Source of the DNA: GCA-2712985 sp964515905
GTDB lineage: Bacteria > Pseudomonadota > Alphaproteobacteria > UBA7887
NCBI GenBank assembly: GCA_964515905.1
Contig: CAZEWK010000079.1
Coordinates: 1-31,974 of the forward strand
Length of the DNA: 31,974 nt
Direction: 5' to 3'
In this document: in pieces, positions 1 to 8,262 of the stretch
Layout: each line of letters starts with the position of its first letter
Numbering within the stretch: position 1 is the first letter of the stretch
Translations under genes and position numbers: made by a program
The notes under the pieces: model-generated
Database searches by the model: none
What the model saw: only the letters and a program-made list of their open reading frames with translations
What the model was told of the DNA's origin: nothing

Positions 1-690
1 ATCCAAGAGAAACGTGAATTGCGAAAGCAGGTTATGGAGGCCGGTTCTCATTTAGATGGTCCGCTATTTTCTGCAACTCCAACAGTGGGACAAGCTTTAT
101 CATTTAAGTACACGGTTACTAATATTAACACTGGTCATAACTTGCCCTCTGGATCACTTGGGGCCCAACCAGAAATTTGGTTAAACGTCGTTTTAACCGG
201 TCCAGATGGATCGCGCATTTGGGAATCGGGTTATGTAGATAGTCAGGGGGATATGGCAGATCTGCATTCACAAGATGTGCTGGATGGTAACATTGCGCAT
301 GACGATCAATTATTTAATTTGCAGACAAAGTTTCTAACGACAAACGTAAAAGGTACAGACAGAGAAATGTACCTCCCTGTCAACTTTGACATTGATCAAA
401 TTCCATTCTTGAGACCTGCGGCACAGCCAGTAACAGTTATGAACCATCCACCATTTGCTCGTATGGAAGGCCGCAGTATTCCGCCACTGGGTTCAAGGGA
501 TGCAAATTATTTAGTGCCTGGGGACCTTTTGTCACAACCAGGGAAATATCGATTATCAGCCAGGTTGAGAAGTCGAGCGGAACCGATCTATTTCATGAGG
601 TTCATTGGAGCGACTCCAGAAATGATCAGAGCGATGAATGAAGAAATGATCGATATTCATCCATACGCTGTCGAATTTGAGGTGGAGTAG
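1..690 (+). CDS. C-terminal part of a periplasmic multiheme cytochrome (5' end outside window)
   Basis: The frame is open from base 1 and ends at TAG 688-690, giving 229 residues. No CxxCH is present, so the heme domain must lie upstream of the window. What remains is a beta-rich C-terminal domain with the motif GHNLPSG, followed by an ADLHSQDVL segment and a GKYRLSARLRSR strand. It aligns with the C-terminal third of the pentaheme cytochrome at 18773-20767, which has GHNVPTGF, GDLRDGHSF and GTYKAKIKV at matching places. The gene is followed after 4 nt by a porin and then a reductase, the same order as in the large minus-strand cluster. I infer a paralogous multiheme cytochrome; the heme number cannot be told from this fragment. 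TTG at 19 is an internal codon and not a credible start. Confidence 0.75.
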   Translation: MQEKRELRKQVMEAGSHLDGPLFSATPTVGQALSFKYTVTNINTGHNLPSGSLGAQPEIWLNVVLTGPDGSRIWESGYVDSQGDMADLHSQDVLDGNIAHDDQLFNLQTKFLTTNVKGTDREMYLPVNFDIDQIPFLRPAAQPVTVMNHPPFARMEGRSIPPLGSRDANYLVPGDLLSQPGKYRLSARLRSRAEPIYFMRFIGATPEMIRAMNEEMIDIHPYAVEFEVE

Positions 691-694
691 CGAT

Positions 695-2218
695 ATGGCT
701 ATAGATATTGGTGGCTTTAGTCTAAAGGTGGCTGGCGTAGTTATCCTTTCGTTGGTGCCCGCATATTCGTCTATTGTTGTTGCGGCAGAAGACGAACCAG
801 TGATTGACTCCCGAGCGACCAAAACAATCTATGATCCAGACGCATTTGGACCCGATCCAAACTATAAGGATCAGATCTACGATTTTGAGAGGCAACTTGA
901 AATTTATGGTGGTAAATATCTGGTGGATACACCTCGACCACTCCTGGAACTAGGCAGAGAATTGTATACGGGCGGTCCCCTTCGTAAACCGTCCACCTAT
1001 CTTGGCGAACTGAACCCTGTAACCGAATCTCTGTACATCTACGGGGATTGGAGAGCTGCAGTTGCTTACAATGATAACGGATCCAATGATTTATCTCAGT
1101 TAGCCACCCGCCTTAACCTTGAAGTAGATTTTAAAATTACAGCGACTGAACGTATTCACGCCTTCTTTGGACCGTTGGATCAAAATGGTAGTTTTTCGCG
1201 TTGCGAGATTGGCGGGGACGGCTCCGACAATAATTGTGAATTGGAGTTAGATGGTAATGCAGACGCATTATTCTTTGAAGGCGACATTGGGGCCATTAAA
1301 GCTGGTTTAAGTGGCAAATATAGTCGTTTCGACTTTCCGTTTGCATTTGGTTTGATGCCGCTATTATTTCAGAATGGCGTTTGGATGGAAGATGCGATTA
1401 TAGGAGCTGCAGGGACATTCCCGTCTCTTAATAGTCCAAGTTTAGATATAACAAATATGGATATCACATTTTTTACCGGGTTCGATAAAGTCACAACAGG
1501 CGCGGTACTTGATAATGATGGACTTGTGGCGGACCACAGTGCCAACCTATTTGCCGTAACGACATTCATTGAGGCGCGCGAAGTGTACTATGAACTCGGT
1601 TATGGTTTTATCGATGCGGATGACGGATTATTTGATCAAAGTTACCATAATGTTACTGCCGCCTTTAGCCGTCGATATGGAGCCCTTTTTTCTAACTCAA
1701 TTCGGTTAATAGGGAACCTCGGGCAAGACAAGCAAGCCAATGGTTTGAGGAATGCAGAAGGTCTCCTGGTGCTAATTGAAAACTCTCTGGTGACGTCGAA
1801 ACCCAGTACCTTGGTACCCTATTTTAATTTATTCGCAGGCTTTGGCCGTCCGCAGTCTTTAGCGCGAGCAGCCGCGGCGGGTGGAGTGTTAAAGAATACG
1901 GGGATTAATTTTGAGACTGATGGCCTAACAGGGTTCCCTAAACTTGATGATACGGCGCAGGATTCGTTTGGTGGTGCGTTAGGCATCTCGTATTTATTTA
2001 ACCTAGACCGCCAAATTGTACTAGAAGTGGCGACAGTGCAGACTGATAGTTCGCCCGACGCCAATAGTACGGCGATTGTTGATGAGTATGGAGTAGGATT
2101 GCGCTACCAGTTTCCCATTAATAAGGCGTGGATTTTGCGTTCAGACGCTATGGTGGGAATTCGAGATTCGGTTGATGACATAGCGGGAGCGCGACTTGAG
2201 ATAAGGCGTAAATTTTAA
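695..2218 (+). CDS. Outer-membrane porin-like beta-barrel, module A copy
   Basis: Protein of 507 residues. I chose ATG 695 because GGTGGAG at 681-687 sits 7 nt upstream and a hydrophobic signal peptide follows at once, with likely cleavage near VVAAEDE. The rest has alternating polar and hydrophobic strands typical of a beta-barrel and ends in Phe (LEIRRKF), a usual outer-membrane sorting signal. It is a paralogue of the barrel at 17153-18643: both share an ALFFEGDIG/TLFFEGDVG segment, a following FAFGLMP/FGFSVGR segment, and a C-terminus of the form GARLE/GARFE. It sits 4 nt after the cytochrome fragment and 42 nt before the reductase, so the three genes look like one transcript. A porin partner for a periplasmic cytochrome is a reasonable inference, but a simple diffusion porin is possible. 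Confidence 0.7.
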   Translation: MAIDIGGFSLKVAGVVILSLVPAYSSIVVAAEDEPVIDSRATKTIYDPDAFGPDPNYKDQIYDFERQLEIYGGKYLVDTPRPLLELGRELYTGGPLRKPSTYLGELNPVTESLYIYGDWRAAVAYNDNGSNDLSQLATRLNLEVDFKITATERIHAFFGPLDQNGSFSRCEIGGDGSDNNCELELDGNADALFFEGDIGAIKAGLSGKYSRFDFPFAFGLMPLLFQNGVWMEDAIIGAAGTFPSLNSPSLDITNMDITFFTGFDKVTTGAVLDNDGLVADHSANLFAVTTFIEAREVYYELGYGFIDADDGLFDQSYHNVTAAFSRRYGALFSNSIRLIGNLGQDKQANGLRNAEGLLVLIENSLVTSKPSTLVPYFNLFAGFGRPQSLARAAAAGGVLKNTGINFETDGLTGFPKLDDTAQDSFGGALGISYLFNLDRQIVLEVATVQTDSSPDANSTAIVDEYGVGLRYQFPINKAWILRSDAMVGIRDSVDDIAGARLEIRRKF

Positions 2219-2260
2219 GACAGATGTAAAGTACAAGCGGTCAGAAGGGGCGCTCTGCAA

Positions 2261-3547
2261 ATGATCTGGGGTAGTATGACAGAAATAATCAATCTAGTGG
2301 GAGTTTGCGTTCTTCTCGCGCTCGTTTTGTACATTCTGACTTTGGTCTTGCGAGGAGTCGGCCAAGATCGGGTAATACGCCAGACGGCGATTCTTGAGCA
2401 GGAGAAACTGAAGGCAGAAATAGAAGCAATAAATGCAGAAAGTCGATTAGTTACAGAGTTAAAAGAACTTTCATGGAATGGTTGGAGAAAATTTAAGGTA
2501 TCCCAAAAAAATTCGGAAGTATCGGATATTTGTTCTTTTTATTTGAGCCCCCATGACGGTTTACCTCTTCCACCATTTAAACCTGGGCAGTTCCTCACGT
2601 TCCAGTTGCCGATACCAGGACAACGAAAACCGGTGATCCGGTGTTATTCATTATCAGATCGAACTGGAATTTCTGATAACTATAGGGTGAGCATTAAACG
2701 TGTTCCGGCACCACGAGATAAACCTGAACTACCGCCGGGTTTATCATCTAATTTTTTCCACGATCAGGTCAATGAAGGGGACATTCTTGATGTAAAAGCG
2801 CCAGGCGGTGCCTTTTTTCTTGATATGGGGAAACAGACACCAGTGGTTTTAATTGGTGGAGGTGTAGGGTTGACCCCGGTTCTTTCAATGTTGAATACAA
2901 TTGTTGATACAGGTTCAAAGAGGGAAACTTGGTTTTTCTATGGTCTGCGACATGGCGGTGAACATGTAATGAAGGAGTACCTGGAACAAGTTGCCAAAGA
3001 AAATGAAAATATCCATCTGCAAATTTGCTATAGCGCTCCAAGGGAAGGGGAGGATATAGAAGGTACGGATTACCAGCATGCGGAACGTGTAAGTGCTGAT
3101 CTATTCAAACGGATATTGCCCTCTAATAACTATGATTTTTATATATGTGCTCCGCCTCCGATGATGACGGCGGTGACTGAAGGACTGTATAATTGGGGGG
3201 TGCCCGAGAAGAACGTTCATTTCGAAGCATTTGGTCCGGCAAGTGCCAAAAAGACGGCTCCTCCCAAAGATGCAGCCCCACCTGCTGGGACCGAATTTAC
3301 AGTAAAATTTGCTAAATCAAATGAGAGCAGAGTTTGGGATCCAGAAATTGGAGCGTTACTTGATTTCGCAGAAGAATTAGATGTCCCGATGGATTCGGGT
3401 TGTCGTGCAGGAAATTGTGGTACTTGTAAGACAGCTATCGTTAGCGGTGAGGTAACGTACCTCCATGAGCCTGGTGAAATGCCTGAGGCGGGGTCTTGTC
3501 TTACTTGTATAGCTGTTCCTAAAGGTGACGTTACTTTGGACGCATAA
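2261..3547 (+). CDS. Membrane-anchored FAD/NAD(P)H oxidoreductase with C-terminal [2Fe-2S] domain, module A copy
   Basis: Protein of 428 residues in four parts: one transmembrane helix at about 10-30, a charged helical linker at about 41-70, a ferredoxin-reductase core, and a plant-type ferredoxin domain. The core shows the flavin motif RCYSLS (127-132) and the nucleotide-binding GGGVGLTP (199-206). The ferredoxin Cys are C381, C386, C389 and C413 (CX4CX2C...C). The order FAD-NAD-[2Fe-2S] matches phthalate-dioxygenase-reductase and HCP-reductase types and differs from NqrF, where the ferredoxin comes first. It likely takes electrons from cytoplasmic NAD(P)H and passes them to a membrane or periplasmic carrier. 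ATG 2276 (MTEIINL) is an alternative start that fits the paralogue at 15709-16998 better; GGGG at 2268-2271 precedes it closely. Physiological partners are not known from sequence. Confidence 0.85.
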   Translation: MIWGSMTEIINLVGVCVLLALVLYILTLVLRGVGQDRVIRQTAILEQEKLKAEIEAINAESRLVTELKELSWNGWRKFKVSQKNSEVSDICSFYLSPHDGLPLPPFKPGQFLTFQLPIPGQRKPVIRCYSLSDRTGISDNYRVSIKRVPAPRDKPELPPGLSSNFFHDQVNEGDILDVKAPGGAFFLDMGKQTPVVLIGGGVGLTPVLSMLNTIVDTGSKRETWFFYGLRHGGEHVMKEYLEQVAKENENIHLQICYSAPREGEDIEGTDYQHAERVSADLFKRILPSNNYDFYICAPPPMMTAVTEGLYNWGVPEKNVHFEAFGPASAKKTAPPKDAAPPAGTEFTVKFAKSNESRVWDPEIGALLDFAEELDVPMDSGCRAGNCGTCKTAIVSGEVTYLHEPGEMPEAGSCLTCIAVPKGDVTLDA

Positions 3548-3605
3548 TTGTTGGTGCGCGTGGCAGCCGCTAACCGGCTAATTTGTGCGAATTGTTATTA
3601 AAAAA

Positions 3606-3639
3606 AACAGGCCCTCCGCTTAATTAGTGAGGGCCTGTT
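3606..3639. terminator. Rho-independent terminator between convergent genes
   Basis: A perfect 11-bp inverted repeat (AACAGGCCCTC and its complement) encloses a 12-nt loop. On the minus strand the hairpin runs into an uninterrupted T tract (A tract 3599-3607 on plus), so it should stop transcription from the secreted-protein gene at 3754-4254. On the plus strand a weaker T-rich tail follows at 3643-3653, so it may also end the reductase transcript. Confidence 0.85.
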
Positions 3640-3753
3640 GGTCTTTTAATTTAAGTGTTAAATGTCGTAGGACCTGAGCACTATTGGTTTTTTAACAGTT
3701 TTTAATTTGTGCCGAGTTTCCCATTACATAACACTATATTCAAATAGAACAGA

Positions 3754-4254
3754 CTACGGTAATTCGTAGGTAAGACTTTGCCGGCAATTAAATCCTCCAT
3801 TATCGGCCGGTTGCTGCGCATCGCATTCCCATGGTCCGCTGCCGGTAATGCCCGCATATTTCCCGGTTCCACCTGCAATAGTATTGAGTCCGCTATTTGT
3901 GGAAAGATCACCAGTAAAAGATGTAAAAATCCGATCTCCATCTTGGTCACCAAAGAAACAATTGCCTTTATTGGTCGCTCCGTTGGGCGTGACGAAGTAA
4001 GTTACGACACAAGTGGCCCTTCCTTGGTGGAGCGGTCCTTCGCCGGCTGTATTGAATGTGGCACCAACCGCTGAGCCGTGGCCAACAGCATATCCATCTG
4101 CCTGGGGTGCTAACTCAGGTAAGTCAAAATACCAACCGGTCACCCAACTGATGGTCCCAGATTTCGCTAAATGGCCGTGACCATCGGAAAGAGCGGCGGT
4201 ACTAAATACTGCTGCAAATACGGTTGGTAGTAGAATAGTTAATAGATGTTTCAT
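3754..4254 (-). CDS. Small secreted protein, AOC/dirigent-barrel-like, copy 1
   Basis: Protein of 166 residues with a clear N-terminal signal peptide (MKHLLTILLPTVFAAVFS), then the conserved start of the mature protein, DGHGHLAKSGTI. Other landmarks are GDQDGDRIFT, the glycine motif GGTGKYAGITGSGPW and a C-terminal YELP. The GGTGxYxGxxG motif recalls allene-oxide-cyclase/dirigent or DUF3224-type small barrels, but I cannot assign a named family. Several Cys could form disulphides. A paralogue lies at 5351-5854 and a broken copy at 4328-4812, both on the same strand. AAGGAG lies about 12 nt before the ATG. It faces the reductase gene tail to tail with a shared terminator. The repeated neighbourhood with porin and cytochrome genes suggests, without proving, a role in that system. 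Confidence 0.75.
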   Translation of the reverse strand: MKHLLTILLPTVFAAVFSTAALSDGHGHLAKSGTISWVTGWYFDLPELAPQADGYAVGHGSAVGATFNTAGEGPLHQGRATCVVTYFVTPNGATNKGNCFFGDQDGDRIFTSFTGDLSTNSGLNTIAGGTGKYAGITGSGPWECDAQQPADNGGFNCRQSLTYELP

Positions 4255-4327
4255 TTTTCTAATTCACTCCTTAACTTGATATATGTCCCAATATTGTACG
4301 AAAGTTTTATTTACGGTAGTTGACACT

Positions 4328-4812
4328 TTAATGTTTGTTCATACTTAAATTCACCGATGTTTCCAGCGTGCCTGCCCAAAGACCTTCTCAGCTGACACCA
4401 GCGTATTTTCCAGTGCCGCCAGTGATATAATTCGGTCCGTTGTTACCTTTAGAAACTCCGAGTCCTTCATCAAATTTGGTGAAAAGTCGATCTCCGTCGG
4501 CATTTCTTCAGTCGCAGTAGCCTTGTACTTTTCCAACTCCGTCAATTAGGTCAAACGAATAAAAACAGTTAACGGGCCCTCCATGCAGAGGATCCAAACA
4601 AGCTTCGTTATACGTCATACCTATTAAGGTGGCAATTCTCTGAAGGTGATCATCGTCTACTGCATTTACGACCACAGCGTCGTTTCCATGACCTCCGGTA
4701 TAAAAATTAATTTCACCCGATGTTGGTACATGTCCGCGGTTGTCCGTTTTACAAAAGAACTAAATGGGATGAAGAATAGTATCGTCATGGCTGGAACCAA
4801 ATATTGCTTCAT
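4328..4812 (-). pseudogene. Broken third copy of the small secreted protein
   Basis: Reading the minus strand from ATG 4812-4810 gives a signal-peptide-like start (MKQYLVPAMTILFF). The frame is then lost near the signal-peptide end and resumes as GHVPTSGEINFYTGG. Further recognisable pieces are GMTYNEACLDPLHGGP, RNADGDRLFTKF and ITGGTGKYAGVS, each with a counterpart in the intact copies (GVTYND...GPLHMG, DADGDRIFT, GGTGKYEGIS). One in-frame TGA stands just before the RNADGD segment and another replaces the Gly of GSGPW. The frameshift plus two stops make this a pseudogene. The 64-codon open frame at 4351-4545 in another minus-strand frame is a by-product of the decay. Confidence 0.85.
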
Positions 4813-4842
4813 AATTTTCTAATGAAAACATAGACTCGTTAT

Positions 4843-4880
4843 AAAAAAATAGTCCCTCAATTTAATTGGTGGGGGGGCCG
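4843..4880. repeat. Decayed copy of the 3606-3639 terminator
   Basis: An A tract is followed by AGTCCCTC, a TTTAATTGGT loop and a G-rich arm. It lines up base for base with the terminator region at 3601-3640 (A tract, GGCCCTC, CTTAATTAGT, GAGGGCC), but mismatches now spoil the stem. It is best read as part of the duplicated material in this stretch and probably no longer works as a terminator. Confidence 0.5.
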
Positions 4881-4935
4881 GTCGATCTCTCACTTTAATT
4901 TTATGGTAATTGCTAGGTTAGGTTTTAGTTGCTAT

Positions 4936-5222
4936 GCAGTTCACCCTTGGCTCTATCGGTGGGACATTACCAGGGGCCGTAAGGGAGTCCTTAGTGGACC
5001 GTTAGTCAATACGGGCATCCTTTTTGCATTTCCTAACTTCAGCACCCATGGAGCAGAAATAACCCCTTTCTTAATGACAACTTAGATTTTTTCTCTAGCA
5101 ATCAAGTCTTTTACGATGACCGTAGAAGAAAGTTACTGCTCGAGTTGGCAACCAAAAAAGATTTTTGCGCAGGTGGTAATGAACCCTCCACCCCGCAGTT
5201 GGATACCAATTGCGCGAATAGA
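4936..5222 (+). pseudogene. Eroded C-terminal fragment of a third porin
   Basis: The plus strand carries remnants of the C-terminal part of the porin at 17153-18643. One frame reads LSGPLVNTGILFAFPN then STHGAEITPF, against LGGPLANTGILFASPN and STHGAEINPF in the intact gene. After a TAG stop and a frame change it resumes as VFYDDRRRKLLLELATKKDF, against AFYDHRRRNLILELSTKKDF. A last stretch matches at DNA level around the GATTTTTGCGCAGGTGGTAATGA region before similarity ends near 5222. There is no start, no N-terminal half and no barrel end. It is closer to the module B porin than to the one at 695-2218, so it marks a third porin gene that was lost. Confidence 0.85.
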
Positions 5223-5260
5223 AAAAGCGACCCTTTGGTTTCTCAACTAAAGGGTCGCTT
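5221..5260 (-). terminator. Rho-independent terminator for the 5351-5854 gene
   Basis: An 11-bp perfect inverted repeat (AGCGACCCTTT and its complement) with a short loop is followed, on the minus strand, by a T run (plus-strand A run 5222-5226). It lies about 90 nt past the stop codon of the secreted-protein gene at 5351-5854. Its plus-strand side abuts the end of the porin remnant but lacks a T tract there. Confidence 0.8.
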
Positions 5261-5350
5261 CGCTTCTACCGTTTTCCGGGGCCGAGGCTGTTATTCCCGG
5301 ACCTAAGTGCGGAACGTTAGTAGTATTTCGCTGCCGCTAAGTTAAAACTC

Positions 5351-5854
5351 TTACGGCAATTCGTAATTAAAACTTTGGTTGCAATGCAATTCACCATCAG
5401 TACCAAGCCAAGTGCACTTCCATGGACCACTTCCGCTGATGCCCTCATATTTGCCAGTACCACCAGCTAACACGTTCACGCCTTCTCCACCACCGTTATT
5501 GGCTGAGGGATCACCATCAAAATCTGTAAAGATTCGATCCCCGTCTGCATCGGACCAGAAGCAATAACCTTTATTACGGGCATCGCCATCATTTACGAAA
5601 AAGCTGAAATGGCATTGGGCAGCTCCCATATGAAGTGGTCCACTGCCACTATCATTGTAGGTAACGCCCGTACACGTTCCAACTCCTAACACTAACCCCT
5701 CCGGTGTCGTCGCCATATCCGAAGGACATGCGAAACCAGTGTGGTAGTTAATAGTTCCAGATTTTGCTAAATGGCCGTGGCCATCCGACAGAACAGCACT
5801 ACTGAAGGCTGTTACAAATAATGTTGGTAATAGAAAAGTCATAATTTGTTTCAT
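5351..5854 (-). CDS. Small secreted protein, AOC/dirigent-barrel-like, copy 2
   Basis: Protein of 167 residues, a paralogue of the gene at 3754-4254. It has a signal peptide (MKQIMTFLLPTLFVTAFS) and the same mature start DGHGHLAKSGTI, then DADGDRIFTDF, GGTGKYEGISGSGPW and a C-terminal NYELP. The middle differs: this copy carries extra Cys (FACPSD and GTCTG) and a Gly-rich insert before the GGTG motif. GGAGG lies about 12 nt before the ATG, the same unusual spacing as in copy 1, so the 5' region was duplicated too. A terminator hairpin follows the stop. Function is unknown; secretion is well supported. Confidence 0.75.
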   Translation of the reverse strand: MKQIMTFLLPTLFVTAFSSAVLSDGHGHLAKSGTINYHTGFACPSDMATTPEGLVLGVGTCTGVTYNDSGSGPLHMGAAQCHFSFFVNDGDARNKGYCFWSDADGDRIFTDFDGDPSANNGGGEGVNVLAGGTGKYEGISGSGPWKCTWLGTDGELHCNQSFNYELP

Positions 5855-6039
5855 TGTGATAACTTACCTCCCAAATTCATTAAAGCTTCATCGCCAGTAA
5901 AATTGGACCGGCAACTGAGCGGTACTAAAGGTTATAATACAAGATTAATATAATTTTAAGTTACGAAAAAAGCTACTCAATGTTTTTTGTGAGTTAGGAA
6001 TTAAAGACAATTCTTCTCCTTGTGTTGACGGAGGGCTAG

Positions 6040-6870
6040 TTATATGGAAGGAAGTTCCTTAGCCGCAATCGACATTGCTTCAAGATGCTGTTCAGGATTT
6101 AGTCCGGCTCCTAATGTGCGCAAGCATAAATAAGTTAATCCAGCATCACGCCATCTGGCTACCCGGTGCTTCCACTCCGCTTGTCGAGGCCCAACGACAG
6201 CTACGCCAGCTTCTGTTCCAATATCACTTGGATCACGATGTGCCTTTTCGGCTTCGCGTAAGATATCTTTCTTTATGTCAGGGAATTGTTCAGGTGTAGA
6301 GAGGACAAACCATCCATCCGACTGTCGTCCTATTCTTCGACGTATTCTTGGTATTGGAATACTACTAGCAGCAATCCAAATGGGAATAGGTTGTTGAATA
6401 GGCAAAGGATTGATGCTTAGTCCTTTTACGGAATCCCAATTTCCTATGGAATTAACCTCATTATACGTCCAAAGTTGTTTAAGAAGTTCGATTTGCTCTT
6501 CACACCGTACTCCACGGGTTTTGAAGTCACTCCTAAGCGAATCATACTCTTCCGGATTTTTCCCAACACCCACTCCTAATCGTACCCGTCCGTTAGAAAT
6601 ATTATCCAACGTTGCAGTTTGTTTGGCTACTAAGACGGTCTGACGAGCAGGTAGAATTACGAACGGGACTAATTCAATTGATTTTGTTACTCCAGCCACC
6701 ATAGCCATGATAGTTAGTGGCTCATGTAGAGGACCGCTGTCAGCTCGAATAACCTGTTCTGGCACTCGCAGATGGGTAAAACCAAGTGCTTCGGCCTCCG
6801 TAGCAAAGGTTTTAATTGCTTCAATATCGCCTTTTAATTCGCGTACGGGTAATGATATTCCGATTTTCAC
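6040..6870 (-). CDS. LLM-class flavin-dependent oxidoreductase (F420-type)
   Basis: Protein of 276 residues starting with GTG at 6870, chosen because GAGGAG lies about 9 nt upstream. It opens with the beta strand MKIGISLP and has the luciferase-like TIM-barrel signature LDNISNGRVRLGVGVG (88-103), then a PIWIAAS strand. Length and motifs fit the short TIGR03619-like branch of luciferase-like monooxygenases, many of which use coenzyme F420 or FMN. The substrate cannot be read from the sequence. It is divergent from the cupin gene at 7047 across about 175 nt and is not linked to an obvious pathway here. Confidence 0.85.
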   Translation of the reverse strand: MKIGISLPVRELKGDIEAIKTFATEAEALGFTHLRVPEQVIRADSGPLHEPLTIMAMVAGVTKSIELVPFVILPARQTVLVAKQTATLDNISNGRVRLGVGVGKNPEEYDSLRSDFKTRGVRCEEQIELLKQLWTYNEVNSIGNWDSVKGLSINPLPIQQPIPIWIAASSIPIPRIRRRIGRQSDGWFVLSTPEQFPDIKKDILREAEKAHRDPSDIGTEAGVAVVGPRQAEWKHRVARWRDAGLTYLCLRTLGAGLNPEQHLEAMSIAAKELPSI

Positions 6871-7046
6871 TGTTGGTTACTCCTCATGTAAAACTACTAC
6901 AAACCACGGAATTGGAGGTCCCCAGAGGTTTTAACTAGGTAAACAGATTTCTATCAAAAAAGCTATTCTGAGGTATTTGATAGAGGATATATCTAGTAGA
7001 CTAGTCATGACTACATTTGCAAGATCACAAAACTATGGAGCATACA

Positions 7047-7439
7047 ATGACGGACCCGGAAACTCTGCGTCACATCATTCGAGCGGAAGATGTTGAGGCA
7101 TATAATCCAGCCAATCATCTAGGGACGACAAATCGGAGACTTATTGGAAAGGAAACAGTTGGAGCAAGTAATGTGGAGGTTGTATTGGGTGTAGTAACAA
7201 AAGACGGTGGAGCACAACCGCACCTGCATCCAGGAATTGAGCAGGTTGTATATGTGTTAGAGGGGAAGGCCCATGCCGAAGTGGGCAGAGAATCGGGTGA
7301 CATGGGCCCCGGAGATATTTGTTATTTCCCTCCAGACACGACCCATTCCTTCACGGCAATCAGTGACACACCCGTTAAGTGTCTTGTTATTTATTCTCCA
7401 CCGTACCAGGAATCTCCTGAAAGAGGTGTGCCGCAATAG
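7047..7439 (+). CDS. Single-domain cupin protein
   Basis: Protein of 130 residues. ATG 7047 is chosen because GGAG at 7037-7040 is 6 nt upstream; ATG 7035 and TTG 7017 are in frame but lack a good site. The fold is a small cupin barrel: motif 1 is PHLHPGIEQ with metal ligands H59, H61 and E65, and motif 2 is GDICYFPPDTTHSF with H100. The ligand set is complete, so it likely binds a divalent metal. Such proteins may be isomerases, dioxygenases or sugar-binding proteins, and no substrate can be named. Confidence 0.8.
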   Translation: MTDPETLRHIIRAEDVEAYNPANHLGTTNRRLIGKETVGASNVEVVLGVVTKDGGAQPHLHPGIEQVVYVLEGKAHAEVGRESGDMGPGDICYFPPDTTHSFTAISDTPVKCLVIYSPPYQESPERGVPQ

Positions 7440-7542
7440 GAGGGAAATCAACTTTATTTCACAGTTATAACGTAGATGTTCTTTCCCTTGAGTTGATATA
7501 TTTTTTCCTTTTCTATTTTGTGTTGTACATCAGCAGATAAAT

Positions 7543-8262
7543 TCAACCAATGCCGAGGCTAGTGGCCAATTCCGGAAAATCTTCGACAATAATATCGTGA
7601 TGCGGATTGGGAATTGGGTCCGGCGGCCCAGCTGGACCCCATTCGTCGGGACGCCGCACAAAGGCTGTCTTGAATCCTACGCTTTTTGCGGCATCCAGGT
7701 CGAAATTGTGGCAAGCAACCATCAAACATTCGCTTGGAGAAAAATTCAATAATTTAGCGGCAGTGGTATACGATTCCGGTAATACTTTGTATTTTCCAAA
7801 AATTTCGCAGGAAAGAACAGCATCCCAGACAAGTCCATTTGCTCTTGCTGTATCCACTATGATTCTGACACTGAGAAGAGTGTAAGAGGCGCAAATAAAT
7901 TTTTTTCGCAATTTTGGAAGTGTGTCTGGAAAATCGGGCCAGCATTGAAGGTTGTGTACTTTATCCCACCAAATTTTTTTCCGTTCTTCCGAGGTAGCCA
8001 TGGTGAGCTCATTCTCGGCCAGAATTTCATCAAGGGTAGATTGGTGAGAACCGTCGAAGTTATATGTTGGCGGAGCGTCTTTCCCAAGATTTATCATTTT
8101 TTGTAATGATCGTCGGCGAAGGTCGTTGGCAAGTCCGGCCCAATCGCAGCTTACATCATATTTTCTACCCAGCTCTTCCAGGGCGGTCTTAAATCCCGTA
8201 TGCCAATCTAAAATAGTGCCACCAGTATCAAACGTAAGTGCTTTTATGTCCTGTAGGCTCAT
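7543..8262 (-). CDS. HAD-superfamily hydrolase, haloacid dehalogenase type II-like
   Basis: Protein of 239 residues. The nucleophile motif is FDTGGT with D12, the Lys motif is GKYKVLPESY (K159), and the acidic motif is MVACHNFDLDAA (D188). The general pattern (FDxxGT, DAVLSCE, HNxDLxAA) is that of L-2-haloacid dehalogenases. It departs from the usual form at the second motif, where ICASYTLLSVR stands in place of an LSNGN-type loop, and at the Lys motif, which has KV where KP is usual. It may therefore hydrolyse a phosphoester or another substrate. It is divergent from the alcohol dehydrogenase at 8523. Confidence 0.75.
   Translation of the reverse strand: MSLQDIKALTFDTGGTILDWHTGFKTALEELGRKYDVSCDWAGLANDLRRRSLQKMINLGKDAPPTYNFDGSHQSTLDEILAENELTMATSEERKKIWWDKVHNLQCWPDFPDTLPKLRKKFICASYTLLSVRIIVDTARANGLVWDAVLSCEIFGKYKVLPESYTTAAKLLNFSPSECLMVACHNFDLDAAKSVGFKTAFVRRPDEWGPAGPPDPIPNPHHDIIVEDFPELATSLGIG

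Noticed and set aside
4351..4545. 64-codon minus-strand open frame
   Set aside because: It is an out-of-frame reading of the broken secreted-protein copy, whose true frame is recognisable with stops.
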